A stretch of 22,298 nt of DNA, from contig CAYURP010000043.1 in the NCBI GenBank assembly GCA_964447175.1, positions 1-22,298 on the forward strand, read 5' to 3'. The DNA comes from CAYURP01 sp964447175 (GTDB taxonomy: Bacteria; Zixibacteria; MSB-5A5; SM23-73-2). The position numbers and the translations under genes were made by a program. The notes below the pieces were generated by a model, which was given only the letters and a program-made list of their open reading frames with translations, was not told where the DNA came from and did no database searches. Positions 7,063 through 16,064 of this stretch are shown piece after piece. Each line of letters begins with the position of its first letter. Positions within the stretch are counted from its first letter, which is position 1.

Positions 7063-9699
7063 TTACTTCAGAACCACGAATTTACCAATATAATTCCCGT
7101 ATTGTGATTCAACGCTGTAAAGATAAATTCCAGAAACAATAGCTTGAGTATTTCGTGAGATCATATTCCATTCCTCATAGGAAGCGGTGGCGTCCTCTGG
7201 AGATTTATCATGATATATAGTTCTCACCAAATCCCCGTCCAAGGTGAAAATCCTTATGGTACATTTAGCCGGTAGGTTCAAAAAGTGAAGCCTTCTGTCG
7301 AACTCGGTGGCTCCGGGCTCTGATCCATAGTCTCTGTATTCCACCCTTTGATCCCCTCTGTAGGGATTGGGATAAACTATTATCTCGTCTCCTTTTTCCC
7401 GGACCAATTCCGGAGAATCAACAGCGTAAACCAGGGTTTTGTTAATGCTTTTACCCGATTCTAATGAGGGTATATCTGTTGGGGGATGACCAAAATCAAA
7501 GGTGGTCACACAGACATAAAAGGATTGGCTGGGCAAAAAGCCACTCATTTTGAATTCATAATCCCAATAGCGATCCTGTACCGTGTCAGTCTCAGGAATC
7601 AACTCTTGATCCACGCTATCTGCATATTCTTTGTACACCTTAATATCTCCAAAACCCAAATTCCATCCCTGTTTTTCGAAAAACAGGGAATCCAGATAGC
7701 TCACGGTATAAGCGGTATCCAGCAAGCATAGCCCGGTGAGGGTATCCCGGGCCCACTCTCCCAGAGAGTCTTTCTGGGGGATGCTGAACACCAGAGTGTC
7801 AATACCAGTATATACATAGGGATTGTTTCTGGTCCATACCAGCGGATTATCTCCTATAGGAGGTTCTTTGAACGATGATTTTAGCGAGTCCAGAGTGATT
7901 GAAGCCTCAATTAAGGTCCATTTTCTGGTTCGATACAAATATCTGTGCCATTGTGTGATGGTATAATTATTAGTCTGATCATAGGAAGCCACCAAGGTCC
8001 AATCGGAGTTAAAACCCGTGGTGTTGGTGTAAATATTATATCCCTCAAAATCCTCGACAAAAGTAAAGGAGTCTTTTCCTTTCTCAGACTTTTTTCCATT
8101 CCATCGGATTTTTATTTCACCATCTTTTGGGTCTATTGATATTTCAGGAGGGGTGGGAGGTGGGGGACCCTTAAAATCGGGAATTCCATCGCCTGTATCC
8201 TCGCCTGGCAGAGGATTATCATAAACCCAGGCCGCCCACAGGGAGTTGGTAGCGAAATCCGAGAAATCCAAATTTGCATAGTATTTCTCTGGGTTGCCGG
8301 GAAGATACCTAGCTCTGTTGGTGGGATCCACATGGAAATTTTCTCCCCCGACGTAACCTATGGTTACCTTTACGCTGTCCCCAGGTGGTAAGTAAGGGAA
8401 TTCTCCAAAAGACATAAGATAGCGAGTGTCATATCCATCTGCTAAATCATTTTCATACTGAGTAGGGGGTTTGAGCCATCCCGCATCAGGATGTTTCGCA
8501 GCATAAGTTGCAGTAAAAATCTGATCATAGTCCCATTCTCCATTGGATAACTCAAAGTATTTAGATCTATCACCTCCGGGAGTTCCCATAGCATCATCCG
8601 GGAACGTATTCCCTGAATTATAGGGATTAATCACAGCCCATTTATCCTGATTGCTTCTCAGCCAGGGACCCCAGTCTTTGGGATAACCATCGCTATTGGA
8701 GATCCACCAGTTAAAATAGGTTTTAACCTCTGCTGGTGCTCTCACCACTCTGACGCCAGAAACTCCGGTGGCACTAGTTTCAGTGTAAATACCCCGGCTG
8801 GGCTGGCCATCGTTATCAGCTATGTAGGCGGTAGCGATCTCGACCTTTCTTCCCCGGGCAATGACCGAATCCTTAAACCCGGCAATATCATCCTGAGCCC
8901 CCTCCTCCGATCCATTGGGATTCTCGTTAATATGATAGACATCAGCATCCACATACAAACCCAGCCATATCTTCTCAATAATTTTACCCTTATTTATGTT
9001 TTTTATGTTAAAATCGATTAAGACAAAATCTTCTGCATAAGCGTAGCTCCAGCTGTAACTTTTCTGGGTGATTTCCACTCCCAGGGGATGATGTTTTCTC
9101 TCGTCCCAGTCGGTTCGGGGATCTGAGTAGGTTAAAGGTGCATCGGCGGTATCATAATAAACAGCAATTATATCCTGCTCTGAGATTGCATCAGGGGAAT
9201 AGCACTGCACTCCGGGTCGGGTGGAACTTTCAATTATCCCCCCCTCGGACCCGGTTGCGGGTGCCATCTCGTTGATAGCAAACCACCCATCTGCGCCTAC
9301 GGTTACCAGGGTTTCACCTTCAACCACTGCTCCTATCCACAAAGCTGCCTGATAAAGGTATTCCAATCCTGAGTTGGGGGGCATCTCAAAGGAGGGAGCA
9401 ACAGCTTCTCTATCTGGACTAGGGCTGAAACACCCGCCTATAGTTTCGTATAGCTGTCTTCCCTGACTTCCGAAAAAACCCCAGTTGGTCATAGTTAAGT
9501 ATACATTCCCCACCCGGTGTACCCTCACCTGAGCTTCAGGAGGGTCAACAGCAGGTTTGAATGCCCCGGTGAACTCGCTGGGCTTTATCTCCTCCTGGGG
9601 TAGCATGCGAGCATCGCTTGTTCCATTAAAACAAATAAAGAGAATGGATAATCCCAGGATTAGATTCAATAATCGGGTAAGATCTTTTTTAGATATCAC
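7063..9699 (-). CDS. Large secreted surface protein with C-terminal sorting-like domain
   Basis: The protein has 878 residues and a signal peptide at about 1-30 (Lys-rich start, then LILGLSILFICF). The start is GTG with GGAGG close upstream (in the complement of 9701-9711). The N-terminal half contains the phrases VHRVGNVYLTMTNWGFFG and YLYQAALWIGA. I have seen this arrangement in large uncharacterised secreted proteins of Zixibacteria-like lineages, but I cannot name a domain. A fibronectin-III-like segment lies around 530-620 (EGYNIYTN). The last 108 residues form a FlgD/type IX-like domain, starting IIVYPNPYRG and ending GIYLYSV...GKFVVLK. The gene converges with the propeller gene, leaving about 210 bases between. 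It is probably a cell-surface or extracellular protein of unknown role. Confidence 0.75.
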   Translation of the reverse strand: MISKKDLTRLLNLILGLSILFICFNGTSDARMLPQEEIKPSEFTGAFKPAVDPPEAQVRVHRVGNVYLTMTNWGFFGSQGRQLYETIGGCFSPSPDREAVAPSFEMPPNSGLEYLYQAALWIGAVVEGETLVTVGADGWFAINEMAPATGSEGGIIESSTRPGVQCYSPDAISEQDIIAVYYDTADAPLTYSDPRTDWDERKHHPLGVEITQKSYSWSYAYAEDFVLIDFNIKNINKGKIIEKIWLGLYVDADVYHINENPNGSEEGAQDDIAGFKDSVIARGRKVEIATAYIADNDGQPSRGIYTETSATGVSGVRVVRAPAEVKTYFNWWISNSDGYPKDWGPWLRSNQDKWAVINPYNSGNTFPDDAMGTPGGDRSKYFELSNGEWDYDQIFTATYAAKHPDAGWLKPPTQYENDLADGYDTRYLMSFGEFPYLPPGDSVKVTIGYVGGENFHVDPTNRARYLPGNPEKYYANLDFSDFATNSLWAAWVYDNPLPGEDTGDGIPDFKGPPPPTPPEISIDPKDGEIKIRWNGKKSEKGKDSFTFVEDFEGYNIYTNTTGFNSDWTLVASYDQTNNYTITQWHRYLYRTRKWTLIEASITLDSLKSSFKEPPIGDNPLVWTRNNPYVYTGIDTLVFSIPQKDSLGEWARDTLTGLCLLDTAYTVSYLDSLFFEKQGWNLGFGDIKVYKEYADSVDQELIPETDTVQDRYWDYEFKMSGFLPSQSFYVCVTTFDFGHPPTDIPSLESGKSINKTLVYAVDSPELVREKGDEIIVYPNPYRGDQRVEYRDYGSEPGATEFDRRLHFLNLPAKCTIRIFTLDGDLVRTIYHDKSPEDATASYEEWNMISRNTQAIVSGIYLYSVESQYGNYIGKFVVLK

Positions 9700-10200
9700 T
9701 TTTCCTCCACAGAAACTTTGTTGACAAATTATAATAATACGCTAAGACGAACATTTTTTTCAGATTCAAAAATAAGTTTCTCTTTAGCTCATCACAGCTT
9801 TAAGTCTTAAATACCCCCGATTTGCTGAATTGCCCTTCTGCTATAAATGACGAAGAAAATATGTAGAATTCTTCTGATATCGTTTTTTTTACACATTTCC
9901 ATTAAATAAGATAGAAGGAAAGACTCTCTTTGTCAATAAAAATTTAGCATAATCCTGAAAATTCCTGCTGTCTTTAAAATAAGGTAAAAAAAACGAATAC
10001 TCAAGGATTCTTTATTTGACGAGACTTAGAACCTTTTGTTTTTAATAGTGTTAAAGAAAATTTAGGGTGGAAAATTAAACTGGTTCCTAACTTACAAAGA
10101 AAAATAGAAGCTGGCAACATTCTTCGATTTTAGCTATTCCGTTTGGAGTTTTAAATTAACTTATTCAATATCTTCAATCAGGAGTTACTCTTGTTATTTC
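9700..10200. other. AT-rich intergenic region
   Basis: No gene is supported in these 500 bases. On the minus strand, TATAAT (complement of 9728-9733) lies about 30 bases before the GTG of the surface-protein gene and is a plausible -10 element, but no good -35 is seen 17 bases upstream. The rest has several A or T runs and a weak GAAGAA/TTCTTC inverted pair. I see no terminator-like hairpin for the terminase gene ending upstream. Confidence 0.45.
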
Positions 10201-11532
10201 TTAGATCTTATCCACCTTAGGTGAGAGGACAATGGGCTGTGATATATTACCCCGAACCAGCCACAGGGCTAAGGCTAAAGCCATCACCGCATCGCAATCC
10301 TGGTTTGAATCCCAGTAGAAATTTCTGAGCTCATCCTGGAGTGTCCATATGTCCCCGTTCTCCTCTTTTTGGTCTATGTAAGGATAGGCTATATTGCATA
10401 AAGCATGTGCCTGTTGCAGGTTGGCGATGAGCTCAGATTTGGCTTTGCCCCCTCTTTCTCCGAAGTTAAATCCTTGAGCCTTAATATCCTGTAATTCCGA
10501 TAAAACCACATCCCCTAAACCGGTGGAATCGATTAATACCTCACCTCCATATTCATTTTTTCTTCTCCTTATGGCTACAAAAACGTCCTTCCACTCCCGC
10601 TGAAATCTTTCAAATGCCACCACCTGGTATGGTTTATTTGTTATATCCAGGGTAATCCCCACAGTGAAAGTTCTTTTACGAGCTAGATCCCAGCCGTGGC
10701 AATACCTGTGACCTTGAATGGGTGAAGAAAGTCCGGTTGAGGCTGAGGTGGCAAAAGAGATGTATTTTTCTAAAATAACCTGGTCCGGATCATCCACGAA
10801 TTCACCTGAAATATTCTGAGCTATTTTCTGGGAGGATAAGTTCTTTAATTTCCTCTGTAAATATTCTCCACTGATGAAAGGATTCTCTCTGGAATCGCCT
10901 TTTTGCACATAACCGGTTTCGGGATTTTTCATTAAGTTCTGGCATTTTCTGTAAAACCAGTTTTTCCCTTTGGGGGTAGAGGTGTAATCCAAAATCCCGG
11001 CTCTATCTGCTAATCTCATCTGAATCACCTGATTTACCACATAATCCGGGTGTGGCTCAAATGCCACCTCATCGAAGTTGAAATAGTCAAAATCATGACC
11101 CAGAAGATACTCGCCCCTTCTCTGGGTGGATCTTGCCCAGAAAACCGAACCATTCCCGAAAATTATATGAGGGAAGGGGGTGAATTTGATATCTTTAATC
11201 AGAAGCTCTATTCCCTTTTTCCCTTTTATCAACCGGGTGGCTTTATCGAAGACGATATTTGCCTGATCCTGGGTTATACTGGCATTCACCGCTTCATATT
11301 TTAATGCAGTATTATATTTAAGTTTTCTGATTTTGAAAATGCAACGATGTAAAATCTTGATTGCCTGAACTAAGGATTTGCCCCAGCGGTTGCCGGTATG
11401 GAGTGCGTTCTCGGATTTGATTGAATTCTTAAGCCATCTTATCTGTCCAGGATGGGGTTCTGTTTCCAGAAATTCACGAGCAAAAAGCACCGGGTCGAAT
11501 ATGCACTTTCGCCAGACAGCTCTTTTTACCAA
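10201..11532 (-). CDS. Phage terminase large subunit
   Basis: The protein has 443 residues with both parts of a phage packaging motor. The N-terminal ATPase shows Walker A TGNRWGKS (46-53), a Walker B FDYFNFDEVA with Asp154-Glu155 and the coupling motif TSTPKG (184-189). The C-terminal RNase H-like nuclease has its three acidic residues at GWDLA (Asp282), LIDSTG (Asp335) and CDAVMALA (Asp414). The enzyme would translocate DNA into the prohead and cut it. All key residues are kept, so the gene is not obviously decayed. It starts with TTG and only a weak ribosome site. It lies downstream of the portal gene; in most tailed phages the order is terminase then portal. No capsid, protease, tail or integrase gene is near. 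Confidence 0.88.
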   Translation of the reverse strand: MVKRAVWRKCIFDPVLFAREFLETEPHPGQIRWLKNSIKSENALHTGNRWGKSLVQAIKILHRCIFKIRKLKYNTALKYEAVNASITQDQANIVFDKATRLIKGKKGIELLIKDIKFTPFPHIIFGNGSVFWARSTQRRGEYLLGHDFDYFNFDEVAFEPHPDYVVNQVIQMRLADRAGILDYTSTPKGKNWFYRKCQNLMKNPETGYVQKGDSRENPFISGEYLQRKLKNLSSQKIAQNISGEFVDDPDQVILEKYISFATSASTGLSSPIQGHRYCHGWDLARKRTFTVGITLDITNKPYQVVAFERFQREWKDVFVAIRRRKNEYGGEVLIDSTGLGDVVLSELQDIKAQGFNFGERGGKAKSELIANLQQAHALCNIAYPYIDQKEENGDIWTLQDELRNFYWDSNQDCDAVMALALALWLVRGNISQPIVLSPKVDKI

Positions 11533-11557
11533 TTTAACTCACTTCTCCAATATTTAA

Positions 11558-11700
11558 AGTTTGACCCAGGTTGAGGGCAACCCGGGTCTACAAACTAAAA
11601 AATGTGGTTTTATGTCTATCTTAAGATGTTCTATCACAGGTTGAGACAACCTGTGATACCGTGGATTTTTCAATTTTTTAAAGTCAGGCTGAAGCTTGAC
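11558..11700. repeat. Three hairpin repeats between portal and terminase genes
   Basis: Hairpin 1 (11558-11596) has outer arms AGTTTG/CAAACT and inner arms ACCCAGGTTG/CAACCCGGGT around AGGG. Hairpin 2 (11632-11658) is a perfect 12-base pair of arms, TATCACAGGTTG and CAACCTGTGATA, around AGA. Hairpin 3 (11683-11700) is GTCAGGC-TGAA-GCTTGAC with one G-T pair. Hairpins 1 and 2 share the apex GGTTGAG(R)nCAACC, which suggests one REP-like family. They may also attenuate transcription between the two genes. Confidence 0.6.
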
Positions 11701-11723
11701 ACTCCAGATCGTCTTTTATATTC

Positions 11724-11765
11724 TTACTCTCTACTCTTTACTCTTAACTCTTCACTCTTCACTTG
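11724..11765. repeat. Degenerate heptanucleotide tandem repeat over the portal stop codon
   Basis: Six consecutive seven-base units follow NNACTCT: TTACTCT, CTACTCT, TTACTCT, TAACTCT, TCACTCT and a broken TCACTTG. The first two bases vary while the last five are fixed. On the coding (minus) strand the array overlaps the last codons and TGA of the portal gene. It resembles the short tandemly repeated heptamers known from cyanobacteria in form only. Confidence 0.6.
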
Positions 11766-12814
11766 CCTTCCTCGATCTCCCTTTTGGCTTGATCCTGATC
11801 TAAAAATCCAGCCTCCATTTTTCTTATTACATTATCTATATGAATCTGTTCTGTTTTTCTTTTCTCCAGAAGGTCAAACGTCCTTCTGTTGTCGAAATGA
11901 TGCTCCGATTCCAGAGGTATTCCTCTTAAAGCTAACTCAATATTTCTGATCCATTCCATAAATCTTTTAGCTGATGACTGGATGGAGACCACGTTACGTT
12001 GAATAAGCTCATATTTTATCTGAGCCCAGTTGTAGGGTGGACCATAGGAATATCCTAACATAAATGGGTCAAGATGAACTCCGGCACAGATATCCTCCAG
12101 AACGGACTTGCGATCCAGATACCAGGAGGTAGCAGAGGAATATTGGCCCGATGGTCCTATGTAGTCTATCTGCACGTCATTCCAGGTGATAGGGTTCTCC
12201 TCAGGGGCGATCTCTTTCATCATCTGGATAGTTTGCTCAAAGTAATTATTGGCTCTCTGGATGTATGCATCATCCGATTCATGAGACAGTCTTTCAGGAG
12301 GTTTGATTTTAATATGCAGGCGTTGGTATCCGGCATTGTGCATGGTCTTTTGCATATCCTCAAGAAGNNNNNNNNNNNNNNNNNNNNNNNNNNNNNNNNN
12401 NNNNNNNNNNNNNNNNNNNNNNNNNNNNNNNNNNNNNNNNNNNNNNNNNNNNNNNNNNNNNNNNNNNAGTTGGAAATATGAGGGGCTGGAACAGAGCCTG
12501 GTCCAGGTCCAGACTGCGGAATTAAGAACGGGTATATGATCCCGCAGAAACCTGTAGAGTTTAATCCGAAAGGAGCTGTGATGGATAGTTGCAGGCAAAA
12601 TCAACTCGTCCTCAAAAAGATTATAGCTTCTTTTAGAGACCGGCGAGACCGGAAAATCCTTGAACTGGCTTTTGTCAGAAGAAAGGTTTTTTAAGATCAA
12701 GTCTGAATTCTTAATGGTTCTTCCCCAAGGAGGACAAGATTCCTTTTGTGTTGATAGAGGTTTGGGTTTTGATTTCTGGGGCAATAAATGTTTGAAAAAA
12801 GTGATAAGATCCAT
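11759..12814 (-). CDS. Phage portal-like protein (interrupted by assembly gap)
   Basis: About 316 residues are readable on either side of 100 N. The N-terminal part has the portal-like phrase IPVLNSAVWTWTRL. The C-terminal part has DPFMLGYSYG, followed by helices rich in Arg and Gln and ending in KMEAGFLDQDQAKREIEEG, as in phage portals. The portal forms the ring through which DNA enters the head. The start ATG has AAGGA about six bases upstream. The gap is a convention-sized run of N and the protein is shorter than typical portals of 450-500 residues, so sequence is probably missing; that the frame is preserved may be chance. The immediate downstream gene on this strand is the large terminase. 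Confidence 0.65.
   Translation of the reverse strand: MDLITFFKHLLPQKSKPKPLSTQKESCPPWGRTIKNSDLILKNLSSDKSQFKDFPVSPVSKRSYNLFEDELILPATIHHSSFRIKLYRFLRDHIPVLNSAVWTWTRLCSSPSYFQXXXXXXXXXXXXXXXXXXXXXXXXXXXXXXXXXXLLEDMQKTMHNAGYQRLHIKIKPPERLSHESDDAYIQRANNYFEQTIQMMKEIAPEENPITWNDVQIDYIGPSGQYSSATSWYLDRKSVLEDICAGVHLDPFMLGYSYGPPYNWAQIKYELIQRNVVSIQSSAKRFMEWIRNIELALRGIPLESEHHFDNRRTFDLLEKRKTEQIHIDNVIRKMEAGFLDQDQAKREIEEGK
12368..12467. other. Scaffold gap (100 N)
   Basis: Exactly 100 N suggests a placeholder for an unknown length rather than a measured gap. It lies inside the portal gene, and both flanks read as portal in the same orientation, so the join is probably correct in order but not in distance. Confidence 0.95.
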
Positions 12815-13105
12815 AGCATCCTTTTTAAAGAGTCAATCTGCTTTTCTCTTTTAAAACGCATAACATATTATCATTACCTGCAAATCTGTAGGGATTTTGT
12901 TCTTATTAAGAGTAAAGAATTGAAGATTTGGCTAATTTTGCGGCGTGATTTCTGACTGATCTTATGTAAAAATCTGTTAAAATCTGCCGAAAATAAAAAT
13001 GTAGAGAAAATATAAGATTTCTGAAGACATAGATTTTCATTTATAGGGGGGGTAACCTTTAGATTGTAAAATCTTAAATTCTGGCTTCAACAGGGGGGCT
13101 GACGA

Positions 13106-15172
13106 ATGCCAAAAGAAATAACATTAGCCAAGCAGAAAGTAAAGGCTGACACTCAGCACAAGCAGAAAGAGGAACAAATTAAAAGGCAAGCCGCCGTGTT
13201 GGCCGCAATCAACAAGGTGTTCCGAGAAACTCTCACATGTGAAACTGATGAAGAGGTAGCTGGCACGTGTCTTTCCTTTGCAGAGGAGTTGACCGGGAGC
13301 CAATTCGGTATCATATGCGAAGTAAACCGAGAGGGTCGCCTGGATACCATTGCGGTTAGCGATCCAGTCTGGGATGCCTGTAGAATACCGAAGACCAATG
13401 CGGTGCCGATGCTTAAGAATCTGGAAGTTCGGGGAATCCGGGGTAGAGTAATTAAAGACGAACGATCCGTGATTTCCAATGACCTAGGTTCTCATCCCGA
13501 CTGGATCGGGCTCCCTGAAGGTCATCCAAGGATCACCTGCTTCTTGGGTGTTCCATTCAAGCGTGCCGGTAAGACTATTGGTTTGATTGGCTTAGCCAAC
13601 AAAGAATCAGGCTATGACCTGGCTGATCAGGAAGAGATAGAGACTCTATCTGTAGCTTTTGTGGAAGCATTGAGCCGCAAGCGGGCGGAGGATGCACTGA
13701 AGGAATTAGAAGAACGTTTTAGACAAGTTGCAGAAAATGCTCAGGTATGGATTTGGGAAGTGGATGGCGATGGTTTATACACATACGCAAGTCCGGTGGT
13801 GGAAAAGATGCTTGGCTACAAACCAGAAGAGATCATTGGAACAAAACATTTTTACGACCTATTTCACCCTGAAGACAGAGAAGCTCTCAAGAAGAGTGCA
13901 TTTGAAATGTTTGCCAAGAAACAGTCTTTTCGCGAACTGATGAACCGGAATGTAGATAAGAATGGCAAGATAGTTTGGCTTTCGACAAGCGGAGTTCCCA
14001 TCCTCGACAAAAAAGGAAATCTTTTGGGATACAGAGGGACAGATATAGACATCAGCGAGCGTAAGCTGGCGGAGGAGATTTTGAAGGATTCTGAAACTCG
14101 TTTTCGGCGGCTATTTGAAGCAGCTAAGGATGGCATATTAATTCTGGATGCAGATACAGGGGAAATAACCGACGCTAACCCCTTTTTGCTGCAGATATTG
14201 GGCTATACTCATGAGCAGCTTTTGGGAAAGAAACTCTGGGATTTAGGTCTATTTCAAGATATTGAGGCATGTAAGGCTGCTTTCAAGAAGTTGCAAACGG
14301 AAGGATACATCCGTTATGGGGATTTAGGGCTTGAAACCACAGACCGAAAGCACATTGATGTGGAGTTTGTCAGCAATGTCTATTGGGTCGACCATAAGAA
14401 AGTGATTCAATGTAACATCCGCGACATCACCGAGCGCAAGCGGATGGAGGAGACGTTAAAGAAAACCTTAGATGAGCTGGAGCGCTCCAACAAGGAGTTG
14501 GAACAATTTGCCTATGTGGCTTCGCACGACCTTCAGGAGCCCTTACGCATGGTGGCAAGCTATACCCAACTATTGGAAATGCGCTACAAAGACAAACTCG
14601 ATTCCGATGCTAACGATTTTATCAACTATGCCGTGGATGGGGCTAACCGAATGCAGAGGTTAATCAACGATCTTTTGGTCTATTCCCGCGTGGGCACCCG
14701 GGGCAAACCTTTCGAGCCGGTCGATTCCCAGTTAGCACTGGGTCAAGCAATCGTCAACCTGGAAGTCCTTATCAGCGAGAACCAGACCATCATTACTAAT
14801 GATGACCTGCCTCCCTTAATAGCGGACAGTACACAACTGGTTCAATTGTTCCAGAACCTGGTAGACAATGCCATCAAATTTCGTAGCGATAAAACTCCAT
14901 ATATTCATGTCTCCGCCAAACAAGAAGGAAATGAGTGGATCTTCTCGGTTCGCGACAATGGTATTGGCATAGACCCGCAGCATAAAGAACGGATCTTCGT
15001 AATCTTTCAGCGGGTGCATAGCAGAGAAGAATACTCGGGAACCGGTATGGGGCTGGCTATCTGTAAGAAGATAGTGGAACGCCACGGCGGCAGGATATGG
15101 GTAGATTCAAAACCTGGGGAGGGTTCGACATTCTACTTCACAATGCCTCTGAGAGGAGGTGAAAAACCATGA
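13106..15172 (+). CDS. GAF-PAS-PAS sensor histidine kinase
   Basis: The protein has 688 residues and no membrane segment, so it is cytoplasmic. It has a short N-terminal coiled coil (1-30), a GAF domain (about 35-190), PAS 1 (about 205-320), PAS 2 (about 330-445), a coiled-coil linker, then the kinase. The phosphorylated His474 lies in VASHDLQEP, an H-box type common in phytochrome-like kinases. The ATP-binding domain has the N box NLVDNAIKF (584-592), DNGIG (617-621) and GTGMGL (645-650). All catalytic motifs are intact. The GAF domain has no clear bilin-binding Cys-His context, so the signal is unknown. The gene starts the island and overlaps the following receiver by four bases. GGGGGG lies nine bases before the ATG. 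It is the likely phosphodonor for the adjacent Rcp1-like receivers. Confidence 0.93.
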   Translation: MPKEITLAKQKVKADTQHKQKEEQIKRQAAVLAAINKVFRETLTCETDEEVAGTCLSFAEELTGSQFGIICEVNREGRLDTIAVSDPVWDACRIPKTNAVPMLKNLEVRGIRGRVIKDERSVISNDLGSHPDWIGLPEGHPRITCFLGVPFKRAGKTIGLIGLANKESGYDLADQEEIETLSVAFVEALSRKRAEDALKELEERFRQVAENAQVWIWEVDGDGLYTYASPVVEKMLGYKPEEIIGTKHFYDLFHPEDREALKKSAFEMFAKKQSFRELMNRNVDKNGKIVWLSTSGVPILDKKGNLLGYRGTDIDISERKLAEEILKDSETRFRRLFEAAKDGILILDADTGEITDANPFLLQILGYTHEQLLGKKLWDLGLFQDIEACKAAFKKLQTEGYIRYGDLGLETTDRKHIDVEFVSNVYWVDHKKVIQCNIRDITERKRMEETLKKTLDELERSNKELEQFAYVASHDLQEPLRMVASYTQLLEMRYKDKLDSDANDFINYAVDGANRMQRLINDLLVYSRVGTRGKPFEPVDSQLALGQAIVNLEVLISENQTIITNDDLPPLIADSTQLVQLFQNLVDNAIKFRSDKTPYIHVSAKQEGNEWIFSVRDNGIGIDPQHKERIFVIFQRVHSREEYSGTGMGLAICKKIVERHGGRIWVDSKPGEGSTFYFTMPLRGGEKP

Positions 15173-15627
15173 ACTTTTCAGAGATGGATAAGCCGGTTGA
15201 GATTTTGGTGATGGAGGACAACCCCGGTGATGTGCGTCTGATAAAGGAAGTGCTCCAGGAGGCTAAGGTGCGCAACAATCCGAGGGTGGTGGGGGATGGA
15301 GTAGAAGCCCTGTCCTTTTTACGCCGGGAGGGGGAATATGCCGGTGCGCCTCGTGCAGATTTAATACTGCTCGACCCGAATCTACCGAATAAGGGTGGCC
15401 GTGAGATTTTGGCCGAGATCAAAGCCGATGATGAACTGAAAAACATCCCGGTGGTGATCTTGACGATTTCTAATTCAGAAGAAGACATTCTTAAGAGCTA
15501 TAACCTTCACCCTAATTGTTATATAATCAAGCCGACCCAATGGGAGCAGTTTGAAAATGAGGAGAGATTCATCGGAAGGTTCTGGTTCGGCATGGTGGAA
15601 TTACCTAAGGCAGAAGAGGAATGGTGA
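15169..15627 (+). CDS. Rcp1-type single-domain response regulator
   Basis: The protein has 152 residues and is a receiver with no output domain. The acidic pair is in VMEDNPGDVRL, the phosphoacceptor is Asp69 in ILLDPNLP, and the conserved Lys is in IIKP. The family of cyanobacterial Rcp1 (partner of phytochrome kinases) has LLDLNLPKKDG at this point; here it reads LLDPNLPNKGG. The C-terminal helix is also unlike its paralogs (WEQFENEERF instead of a QFIKVV pattern), so interaction may differ. The ATG overlaps the kinase stop by four bases, implying coupled translation. A 74-base block (15445-15518) is nearly identical to 21571-21644 of the last receiver gene. Confidence 0.9.
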   Translation: MNFSEMDKPVEILVMEDNPGDVRLIKEVLQEAKVRNNPRVVGDGVEALSFLRREGEYAGAPRADLILLDPNLPNKGGREILAEIKADDELKNIPVVILTISNSEEDILKSYNLHPNCYIIKPTQWEQFENEERFIGRFWFGMVELPKAEEEW

Positions 15628-16064
15628 ATAAGAGGAAATTCCAAATTTTGTTAGTTGAGGACAATCCCGGTTATGTGCATCTGACCCGGGAGGCTCTTAA
15701 GGAGAGCAAGCTGAACGTCAGTCTAAATGTGGTCCGGGATGGCGTGGAAGCCATGTCTTTTTTACGCCAAGAAGGCGATTACTTCAATTTTCCACGCCCA
15801 GATCTGGTACTGCTTGCTCTATATTTGCCTGAAAAGGACGGTGACGGGGTCCTGGCGGAAATCAAGACCGACGATCGGCTAAAAAGCATCCCGGTGGTGG
15901 TCCTTACAGTTTCAAAGTTCGGAGAGGATGTATCAAAAACCTATGAGCTGAATGCCAACTGTTACATTACCAAACCAATAAATTTGAACCAATTCATCAA
16001 TGTAATCAAAATCATAGAGGAATTCTGGTTTACCGTGGTCAAACTTCCACCCGGACAAGTGTAA
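15621..16064 (+). CDS. Rcp1-type receiver lacking the phosphoacceptor Asp
   Basis: The protein has 147 residues in the same family as its neighbours. The acidic pair (VEDNPG) and the conserved Lys (ITKP) are present. However, the strand that normally ends LLDLNLP reads LLALYLP, with Ala66 where Asp is phosphorylated; one GAT to GCT change would do this. It therefore cannot be phosphorylated at the usual site and may act as a phosphorylation-independent binding module or a decoy. The ATG at 15621 overlaps the previous stop by seven bases. A GTG at 15624 is a slightly better fit to the GAGG upstream and would shorten it by one residue. The stop overlaps the ATG of the hybrid kinase by one base. 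Confidence 0.88.
   Translation: MVNKRKFQILLVEDNPGYVHLTREALKESKLNVSLNVVRDGVEAMSFLRQEGDYFNFPRPDLVLLALYLPEKDGDGVLAEIKTDDRLKSIPVVVLTVSKFGEDVSKTYELNANCYITKPINLNQFINVIKIIEEFWFTVVKLPPGQV

Noticed and set aside
11724..11765. CRISPR-like short repeats
   Set aside because: Units are contiguous heptamers with no spacers, and there are no cas genes.
11602..11949. 115-codon + strand frame over the hairpins and portal end
   Set aside because: It covers hairpins and the heptad array, with Leu/Phe/Ser-rich low-complexity translation; the minus-strand portal frame explains the coding part.
13208..13675. Phytochrome (bilin-binding) GAF domain
   Set aside because: The H-box and the Rcp1-type receivers suggest phytochrome kinases, but no Cys in the usual bilin context and no PHY domain is seen.
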